From Oscillospiraceae bacterium (GTDB taxonomy: Bacteria; Bacillota; Clostridia; Oscillospirales; Oscillospiraceae): DNA of 9,435 nt. The notes under the pieces were generated by a model. The model was not told where the DNA came from. It did not search any database and worked only from the letters and a program-made list of their open reading frames with translations. The position numbers were made by a program, and so were the translations under genes. Shown piece after piece: positions 4,857 through 9,435 of the stretch (positions are counted from its first letter, which is position 1; every line of letters starts with the position of its first letter). Location: contig JAFXBH010000018.1 of the NCBI GenBank assembly GCA_017521875.1, positions 1-9,435 of the forward strand, in the 5' to 3' direction.

Positions 4857-6029
4857 ATGGCAAGAATTTGTATCCCTGATTACGAGTATAAAGAAAGAGT
4901 ACAGCGTTGCGCAAAGATTCTGCAGCGTGAAAAGTTGGACGTTTTGATCGTCAACGGTAACGAGGCTGACTACGCTAACCCCCGTTACTTCTCCGGTTTC
5001 TGGCCTCTGTTCGAGCGCGCAGGCGTGGCTATTGCTGCTAACGGCGATGCTGCTCTGATGGTAGGTCCCGAGTCCTCTATTTTCGGTGCTGACCGCAACA
5101 AACTGGACAAGATCTTCACCCTGCTTGCTTACCGTGAAGGCGCTGACCCCGCTTACCCCGAAGCAAAGCCCGACACCTTCCACGATGTATTTAAGTCCAT
5201 CGGTGTGACCGGTGAGAACATCCGTATCGGTGTGGCATCCTTCCTGGATACTTCCGTTACCATCTACAACGCCATTAAGGACGCTTTCCCCAAGGCTGAG
5301 ATCGTTGACGCCGGCAAGATCATGGTAGAACTGCGCCGTATCAAGTCCGAGAACGAACTGGCTTGCCTGCGTGAAGGCTACCGTATCGCTGATCTGGCTA
5401 CCCAGCAGGTTATGAAGGAAATCCGTCCCGGCATGACCGAACTGCAGGCTGTTGGTATTGCACAGCGCGTGGTTTATGAAAACGGCGCCGAGTACGAAGG
5501 CCTGCCTATGTACGTATTCTCCGAGGCTTCCACACGTCATGCGATCTCCCGTTCCTCCTACCGTGAGTTCCAGAAGGGCGACATCGTTCAGTTGAACCTG
5601 TCCGCTAAGATCGACGGCTACTCCGCTGCTATCGGCTACCCCATCTGCCTGGGCAAGTTGGAAGGCCAGCGCCGTGACATCGTGCAGTTCTGCCGCGAGG
5701 CTCACGCATGGAGTGAGAAGCAGGTCAAGGCCGGTGTTTGGGCTGCTGACATTGCTAAGGGCTTCTACAAGTACTTTGTAGACCACGGCTACGAGAAGAA
5801 CTATGTTTACGGTCCTCTCCACGGTACCGGCATCATTGAGGTAGAAGCACCCTGGTGTGAGACTTCCTCTACCTACAACCTGGAGCCCAACATGACCTTC
5901 CAGGTGGATACCTACATCTCCTCCGACACCTTCGGTGTTCGCTGGGAGAAGGGTATTGCAGTTAAGGAAGGCGGCTATGAGGTTCTCAGCCCCGAGATCC
6001 CCGAAGTTTGCCCCGAACTGTACTTCTAA
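4857..6029 (+). CDS. Creatinase-like M24-fold hydrolase lacking canonical metal ligands
   Basis: A 390-residue protein with a creatinase/prolidase N-terminal domain (about 10-155) and a pita-bread M24 domain (about 165-385). Annotation pipelines would usually call it an Xaa-Pro aminopeptidase. The five M24 metal ligands (Asp, Asp, His, Glu, Glu) align with Asn247, Ala258, His322, Asp351 and Glu364, so the metal site is largely lost. Creatinase, a metal-free member that splits creatine into sarcosine and urea, has the same Asn and Ala replacements in its KGDILSLN...YYTAL stretch, and this protein keeps a His (228, in TRHAIS) near the creatinase catalytic His. A non-metal amidinohydrolase is therefore more likely than a peptidase; the substrate is unknown. 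AGGAGG (4842-4847) sets the start. Codons are very biased (CGT, AAC, TTC, GGT), indicating high expression. Confidence 0.8.
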   Translation: MARICIPDYEYKERVQRCAKILQREKLDVLIVNGNEADYANPRYFSGFWPLFERAGVAIAANGDAALMVGPESSIFGADRNKLDKIFTLLAYREGADPAYPEAKPDTFHDVFKSIGVTGENIRIGVASFLDTSVTIYNAIKDAFPKAEIVDAGKIMVELRRIKSENELACLREGYRIADLATQQVMKEIRPGMTELQAVGIAQRVVYENGAEYEGLPMYVFSEASTRHAISRSSYREFQKGDIVQLNLSAKIDGYSAAIGYPICLGKLEGQRRDIVQFCREAHAWSEKQVKAGVWAADIAKGFYKYFVDHGYEKNYVYGPLHGTGIIEVEAPWCETSSTYNLEPNMTFQVDTYISSDTFGVRWEKGIAVKEGGYEVLSPEIPEVCPELYF

Positions 6030-6037
6030 GAAACCAA

Positions 6038-6067
6038 AAAATGCACCCGGTGTTCCGGGTGCATTTT
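6038..6067 (+). terminator. Terminator or attenuator between creatinase- and creatininase-like genes
   Basis: A perfect 13-bp stem (AAAATGCACCCGG, 6038-6050, with 6055-6067) and TGTT loop lie 8 bases past the stop codon. The T run is only four bases, so some readthrough into the next gene, which has no obvious promoter of its own, is likely. That would give more of the first two proteins than the last two. Confidence 0.75.
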
Positions 6068-6093
6068 AACAAATAGGCAGGAGGAAATGCCCT

Positions 6094-6831
6094 ATGCAAA
6101 TGCTAGAAATGTTTTATGACCAAATTCAGGACGCAGTAGACCGCAAGGTGCCTTTTGTTATTCCTATCGGCACCATGGAATACCATGCCAAACACGCTTC
6201 CTGCGGCACGGATACCCTGGTAGTTACCGGCTGCCTGCGGGAACTGGAAAAGGAAAAGGAGATTGTCATTTGCCCGCCCATCTGGTACGGCGTGGCGTCT
6301 TACGCCGTCTGCGGCCCTAAGCCCAGCCACTTCCACGTGGACGAAGATGCTTATGTAAATTACCTGTACTATATTCTGAAATCTATGATCGCCGCCGGCC
6401 ATAAGAATATCTATCTTGTACCCCATCACCAAACCGAAGGCGCAGGCCTGATGCCTATGACCATCGCTTGTCATAAGGCTGCCAAGAAAGTCACTATGGA
6501 GTATATGGAAGAGACCCTTGGTAAGGGCTGGTGGGGCAGTGATGCTTACGCCACCTACTATGAGGATATGGGATCCAGCGATGACCCCTTCTCCTATATC
6601 AAGGTGATTCCCTTGATCGGTGCAGAGGCACAAATCAAGTGTGGCGGCTTTGACCACGCCGGAAAATGGGAAACCAGTCTTCTGATGGGTACATACCCTG
6701 AATTGGTAGATCTGTCCCGGTGCAAGGACAATACCGAGTGGTTTGCCCAAAGCGCAGCAGAGGCCTCTGCCGAAACCGGCAAGCATATGGTGGAGTGTAC
6801 TTTGGAATGGCTCCGGGAGGCAATTCAGTAA
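6094..6831 (+). CDS. Creatininase family amidohydrolase
   Basis: A 245-residue protein of the creatininase family (PF02633), usual length about 240-260. Metal-site residues can be placed: IPIGTMEYHAKH gives Glu29 and His31, TDTL gives Asp40, the VPHHQTEG stretch gives His111/His112 and Glu115, and FDHAGKWETSLLM (187-198) is the conserved HAG-x-x-ETS block, followed by PELVDL. The usual NGH motif is replaced by VPHH and shifts Glu by one, so the second metal site may differ. Characterised members open creatinine to creatine, or cleave other cyclic amides and formamides. It follows the creatinase-like gene by 64 bases with AGGAGG (6079-6084) nine bases before the ATG. The pairing suggests consecutive steps on one substrate class, but neither true substrate can be read from sequence. 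Confidence 0.85.
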   Translation: MQMLEMFYDQIQDAVDRKVPFVIPIGTMEYHAKHASCGTDTLVVTGCLRELEKEKEIVICPPIWYGVASYAVCGPKPSHFHVDEDAYVNYLYYILKSMIAAGHKNIYLVPHHQTEGAGLMPMTIACHKAAKKVTMEYMEETLGKGWWGSDAYATYYEDMGSSDDPFSYIKVIPLIGAEAQIKCGGFDHAGKWETSLLMGTYPELVDLSRCKDNTEWFAQSAAEASAETGKHMVECTLEWLREAIQ

Positions 6832-6848
6832 GAATTCGGAGGAAGCAA

Positions 6849-7427
6849 ATGACAGAGTTTGAAAAGTGTCAGGCAGGTCTTATGTATGATACCACCTTTC
6901 CCGGCAGGGAAGAGGATCACTTAAAATGCGCGGACCTGTGCTATGACTACAACCATACCCGCCCGTCCGATATGAAAAAGCGGGAGGAAATTATCCGGAA
7001 ACTGTTTGGCAAAGTGGGCGTAGAGCCCTATGTAGAGCCCAATATTTTCTGCGGCTTTGGCTGGAATATTGAGGTGGGCGACCATTTTTTTGCCAATAAT
7101 AACTGTATTTTTGTGGACCCGGGTAAGATCACCTTTGGAGACTATGTGTTCATTGGACCCAGTTGCGGATTTTATACGGCCCACCATCCTATCCATCCGG
7201 AATTGCGGGATAAACTCTATGAGTATGCCCGGCCCATCACTGTGGGCAGCCATGTCTGGATCGGTGGCGGTACGGTGGTAACACCGGGTACCAAAATCGG
7301 CAGTAATGTGGTCATTGGCGCCGGTTCTGTGGTAGTTCACGACATTCCGGATAACTGTGTGGCTTTTGGCAATCCCTGCAAACCCTATTGTGCCATTACG
7401 GACGAAGACCGGGAATTGCTTCGCTAA
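6849..7427 (+). CDS. Maltose/galactoside-type O-acetyltransferase (LbetaH fold)
   Basis: A 192-residue hexapeptide-repeat acyltransferase of the Maa/LacA/NodL group. The N-terminal Mac domain runs about 5-55 (EKCQAGLMYD...). Left-handed beta-helix repeats follow (I/V-G-D/S-x-x pattern, 60-165), with YTAHHPIHPELR (109-120) carrying the catalytic His, most likely His113. GNPCKP (175-179) is the typical C-terminal turn. It transfers acetyl from acetyl-CoA to a hydroxyl of a sugar or related acceptor; these enzymes are trimeric and cytoplasmic. A longer frame exists upstream from a GTG at 6720, but GGAGGAA (6838-6844) and the family N-terminus fix the ATG at 6849, 17 bases after the creatininase-like stop. 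It is last in the operon; its link to the amidohydrolases is unclear and might be detoxification by acetylation. Confidence 0.88.
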   Translation: MTEFEKCQAGLMYDTTFPGREEDHLKCADLCYDYNHTRPSDMKKREEIIRKLFGKVGVEPYVEPNIFCGFGWNIEVGDHFFANNNCIFVDPGKITFGDYVFIGPSCGFYTAHHPIHPELRDKLYEYARPITVGSHVWIGGGTVVTPGTKIGSNVVIGAGSVVVHDIPDNCVAFGNPCKPYCAITDEDRELLR

Positions 7428-7437
7428 TTCATAAAAT

Positions 7438-7470
7438 AAAACCGGGTGTGTTTTTACACACCCGGTTTTT
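7438..7470. terminator. Bidirectional terminator between converging genes
   Basis: Stem 7438-7451 with 7456-7469 (14 bp, TTTT loop) is followed by T on the plus strand and by TTTTATTTTA on the minus strand. It ends the acetyltransferase operon and azlCD. It stands 10 bases past one stop codon and 4 bases from the other. Confidence 0.88.
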
Positions 7471-7473
7471 GTT

Positions 7474-7791
7474 TCAGAATACAAACTGCACCAGCACCAT
7501 ATAAAACACAGTGCCTACACCAATACTCAGAAGGCTCTGCCGCTTCCACAGATGAAGCGCTGCTACAACCACAATGCCCAGCAGTTCCGGAATGCCGTAG
7601 GGCGCTTGCAGGAAGGACACATCCTTCAGACAGTAGATCACCAGCATACCCATAATGGCGCAGGGGAGAACTTTCCCTAAATAGACGATGATCTCCGGGG
7701 TTTTTCGTTTTTGACCGAAGATCAGGAAGGGTAAAAACCGGGTGGACATAGTCACCAGCGCCATCACGGCAATCATCATAATATTATACAT
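7474..7791 (-). CDS. azlD: AzlD family branched-chain amino acid export subunit
   Basis: A 105-residue protein with about four hydrophobic helices, matching the AzlD family (PF05437, usually 100-110 residues): the N-terminal [12 protein letters not shown] segment (15-26), the [18 protein letters not shown] stretch (38-55) and the late hydrophobic pair. In Bacillus subtilis and related systems AzlC and AzlD together export branched-chain amino acids (and toxic analogues such as azaleucine). Its start overlaps the end of azlC by 8 bases, so the two are translationally coupled. The shared bidirectional terminator lies 4 bases beyond its stop. Confidence 0.88.
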   Translation of the reverse strand: MYNIMMIAVMALVTMSTRFLPFLIFGQKRKTPEIIVYLGKVLPCAIMGMLVIYCLKDVSFLQAPYGIPELLGIVVVAALHLWKRQSLLSIGVGTVFYMVLVQFVF

Positions 7792-8488
7792 CGTTGGCCC
7801 TCCTTCCGGTCTTTTGGGTCACTGTCAGCAACAGGGCAATCAGCACCATAGAGGGGATCAGGAAGATCTCTTTGCTGAAAATCAGCAGGCACAATACCGT
7901 TGCGCCCACACCAATGATTGCCGGCAGATGCCGCTTATGGCTGAGCCACTGCTCCACAAACAAGGTGACGAACAACGCTGTCAGCACAAATTCCACGCCC
8001 TCAAAACTGATGGGGAGGGTGTTTCGCAGCAAACTGCCCAATCCGCAGCCGGCGATCCAGTAGATGTGATTCAGCAGCGAAACCAGAAAACAGTATTGCC
8101 GCCGGCTGACATTTTCCGGAGGCTGATTCTGGGTCACCAGGGAGTAAGTCTCGTCCGTGAGGGCAAAAATCATATAGGGCCGTTTCCAGTCAGAACCGGT
8201 ATAGGTGTCCAGCAGGGAGATGCCGTAGAAAATATGCCGGGCATTGACCAAAAAAGTGGCGATAGCGGCGCTGATCACTGGGGCGTGTTCTGCCAACATA
8301 CTGACGGCAAGGTACTGCCCGGACCCAGCAAACATAAACAGACCCATGGACATTGCCCAAAGAATCCCGTGGCCGGTTTTCTCCGCCAGCAGAATACCGA
8401 ATCCTGCGCCCAGAAACAGATATCCGGTGAGAACCGGAACGGTATCCAGGAATATGGTTTTCATTGCTTTCTTATTGATGGATTTCAC
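7784..8488 (-). CDS. azlC: AzlC family branched-chain amino acid exporter
   Basis: A 234-residue inner-membrane protein of the AzlC family (PF03591). Hallmarks are [12 protein letters not shown] (51-62), [11 protein letters not shown] (79-89) and ALTDETYSL (109-117). The last is the conserved central motif. It is the main channel part of the AzlCD exporter. The start is a GTG at 8488, chosen because AGGAGC (8497-8502) lies 8 bases upstream and a consensus promoter precedes it; an in-frame ATG eight codons on has no ribosome site. First gene of the azlCD operon, divergent from the flavin-reductase-like gene. No Lrp- or AzlB-type regulator is in the window. Confidence 0.92.
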   Translation of the reverse strand: MKSINKKAMKTIFLDTVPVLTGYLFLGAGFGILLAEKTGHGILWAMSMGLFMFAGSGQYLAVSMLAEHAPVISAAIATFLVNARHIFYGISLLDTYTGSDWKRPYMIFALTDETYSLVTQNQPPENVSRRQYCFLVSLLNHIYWIAGCGLGSLLRNTLPISFEGVEFVLTALFVTLFVEQWLSHKRHLPAIIGVGATVLCLLIFSKEIFLIPSMVLIALLLTVTQKTGRRANDV

Positions 8489-8520
8489 CGTTGTACGCTC
8501 CTAAAAGTCATTATTTGTCA

Positions 8521-8549
8521 AGTATAGAAGAAATCACAAAGATTGTCAA
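8521..8549 (-). promoter_or_regulatory. Promoter of azlCD
   Basis: On the minus strand: perfect -35 TTGACA (8544-8549), 17-base spacer, -10 TATACT (8521-8526). The leader to the GTG start is about 26 bases. This is among the best sigma-A promoters in the window. Confidence 0.8.
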
Positions 8550-8564
8550 TACTACAAAAATTGC

Positions 8565-8593
8565 TTGCTAATTTGCGTGTTTGCCAGTATGAT
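8565..8593 (+). promoter_or_regulatory. Promoter of the flavin reductase-like gene
   Basis: -35 TTGCTA (8565-8570), 17-base spacer, -10 TATGAT (8588-8593). It points away from the azlCD promoter, with 15 bases between the two -35 boxes, so a single bound regulator could affect both. Confidence 0.6.
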
Positions 8594-8621
8594 AGAGATA
8601 ACTTAAATAGGGGGTTATACT

Positions 8622-9146
8622 ATGAAACAGTATATCGATGTATGGGAATACGCACCGCAGATTATGAAGGCAATGGAGCAGGGCATTCTGATGACCACCC
8701 AAGCCGACGGAGAAACAGATACCATGACCATTGGCTGGGGAATGTTGGGCCGTGAGTGGTATAAACCTATCTTTATTGCCTATGTGCGGCAGAGCCGCCA
8801 TACCAAGAGTCTGGTGGATAAGAATCCGGAGTTTACTATCAATGTACCTCTGGAGGCAATCGACAAAAATATTATTGCAGTGTGCGGCACGAAGTCCGGC
8901 CGGGATATGGATAAAATCCGGGAACTGGGACTGACCACTGTGCCGGGAGAGACGGTTTCTGTTCCCGGTATTGCGCAGTTGCCGCTGACATTGGAATGCA
9001 AGGTGGTCTACCGGAATGACCAGTTCCTGGAGGATATTCCGGAGGAGAGCCGTCTGCGCTTTTACAAGCCCGGTACTGCCAACGACGGAGACTACCACAC
9101 TGCCTACTACGGGGAGATCACCGCGGCCTACATCCTGCAGGATTGA
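8622..9146 (+). CDS. Flavin reductase family (FMN-binding split barrel) protein
   Basis: A 174-residue soluble protein of the flavin reductase-like group (PF01613), usual length 150-200. Visible features are GILMTTQADGETDTMTIGWG (21-40), where the T-x-G-W near the end of the second strand is typical; KPIFIAYVRQSRHT (48-61), with the R-x-S-R/K-H-T FMN-phosphate contact; and NPEFTINVP (68-76). Members bind FMN and use NAD(P)H to reduce flavin or, in anaerobes, other electron acceptors; the exact partner is unknown. AGGGGG (8609-8614) seven bases upstream supports the ATG. It is a single gene: the gpsA promoter overlaps its stop codon. No partner oxygenase is in the window, so a standalone redox role is likely. 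Confidence 0.85.
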   Translation: MKQYIDVWEYAPQIMKAMEQGILMTTQADGETDTMTIGWGMLGREWYKPIFIAYVRQSRHTKSLVDKNPEFTINVPLEAIDKNIIAVCGTKSGRDMDKIRELGLTTVPGETVSVPGIAQLPLTLECKVVYRNDQFLEDIPEESRLRFYKPGTANDGDYHTAYYGEITAAYILQD

Positions 9147-9171
9147 CGAAACGCTACCCAGTGGGTATAAT
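9143..9171 (+). promoter_or_regulatory. Promoter of gpsA
   Basis: -35 TTGACG (9143-9148) overlaps the TGA of the preceding gene; 17-base spacer; perfect -10 TATAAT (9166-9171). AGAGGAG (9187-9193) lies 7 bases before the ATG. The control region of the broken gene is therefore intact. Confidence 0.75.
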
Positions 9172-9200
9172 AGCATAAACCACAAAAGAGGAGAATTTTT

Positions 9201-9435
9201 ATGAGCAACATTGGCGTGTTGGGCGCAGGTACTTGGGGTATTGCCCTGGCCCGTATGCTTTGTAATAACGGTCACCGGGTCAGTGTTTGGTCTGCCCTGT
9301 AAAGGGAAGTGGAGGAATTCTCCGCAACCCGTCGGCATCCCAACCTGCCCGGTATGGAAATCCCGGCAGAGATTGCCTTCACAGAGGACATTGCACAGGT
9401 CTGCAAGTAACGGGATATTCTGCTGTTTGCCGTTC
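9201..9435 (+). pseudogene. gpsA: gpsA, interrupted by two in-frame TAA codons, runs off the window
   Basis: The frame begins MSNIGVLGAGTWGIALARML, the Rossmann NAD-binding start of glycerol-3-phosphate dehydrogenase (sn-glycerol-3-phosphate from dihydroxyacetone phosphate for membrane lipids). It continues with SVWSAL, then TAA at codon 34 (9300-9302), REVEEFSATRRHPNLPGMEIP, a second TAA at codon 70 (9408-9410), then RDILLFAV, which is again family sequence. The reading frame is never shifted. Each TAA is one substitution away from GAA, CAA or AAA. As given, only a 33-residue stub would be made. Other genes in the window end in TAA, so TAA is a normal stop here. Explanations are recent decay of a redundant copy or sequence error in an essential gene. 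The 3' part is outside the window. Confidence 0.85.

Noticed and set aside
4824..5822. A 332-codon open frame on the minus strand inside the creatinase-like gene
   Set aside because: It lies wholly antisense to a clear family member. The strong codon bias of that gene removes stops from this frame, and the predicted protein matches no family I know.
6720..6848. Upstream GTG start for the acetyltransferase
   Set aside because: It would overlap the creatininase-like gene by over 100 bases without a ribosome site; GGAGGAA before the ATG at 6849 and the family N-terminus argue for the shorter form.
7742..8527. Plus-strand open frame of 261 codons over azlC/azlD
   Set aside because: Antisense to two clear AzlC/AzlD proteins; it ends within the divergent promoter region and its translation is Gln/His-rich.
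9201..9435. TAA read as a sense codon in gpsA (code change)
   Set aside because: TAA ends at least seven other genes in the window at the expected family lengths, so it is a normal stop codon here.

Overview
This window looks like chromosomal DNA from a low-to-mid GC gut-type Clostridia bacterium, plausibly Oscillospirales/Ruminococcaceae. The evidence is the consensus sigma-A promoters, strong AGGAGG ribosome sites, compact Firmicutes-type operons and the protein families present (DivIVA-like coiled coil, FliB-like methylase, AzlCD, ASRT-like protein). The genus is inferred. Most genes are housekeeping or accessory metabolism; no integrase, transposase, CRISPR array or recognisable phage gene is visible.

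Left part (1-1630, minus strand): the 5' half of a tRNA cut by the window edge, a hairpin, a FliB-type lysine N-methylase gene, and a DivIVA-like coiled-coil gene with its own promoter. The two protein genes are 6 bases apart and form an operon.

Middle-left (1681-3330): an intact tRNA-Arg(CCG) with promoter and terminator, then about 1.5 kb littered with direct partial copies of the tRNA 3' end, inverted T-arm fragments and perfect terminator-like hairpins. A second version of the tRNA's own terminator lies about 1.36 kb downstream. Between the repeats sits one AT-rich gene for a six-pass membrane protein of unknown role. This is the layout expected of a tRNA-associated insertion hotspot or of repeated integration and excision scars.

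Centre (3334-7470, plus strand): a TauE/SafE-type exporter with its own promoter, then a probable operon. That operon has a promoter, a structured leader with a terminator-like hairpin, an ASRT-like small beta-sandwich protein, a highly codon-biased creatinase/M24-fold protein lacking most metal ligands, an intergenic terminator/attenuator, a creatininase-family amidohydrolase that retains most metal-ligand positions, and a maltose/galactoside-type O-acetyltransferase, closed by a bidirectional terminator. The creatinase-like plus creatininase-like pairing beside an ASRT-like protein is the most interesting metabolic feature.

Right part (7474-9435): azlD and azlC (branched-chain amino acid exporter) on the minus strand, with a divergent promoter region facing a flavin-reductase-like gene. 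At the edge is gpsA (glycerol-3-phosphate dehydrogenase), with good promoter and ribosome site but two in-frame TAA codons within its first 70 codons, so as read it is a pseudogene or carries sequence errors.
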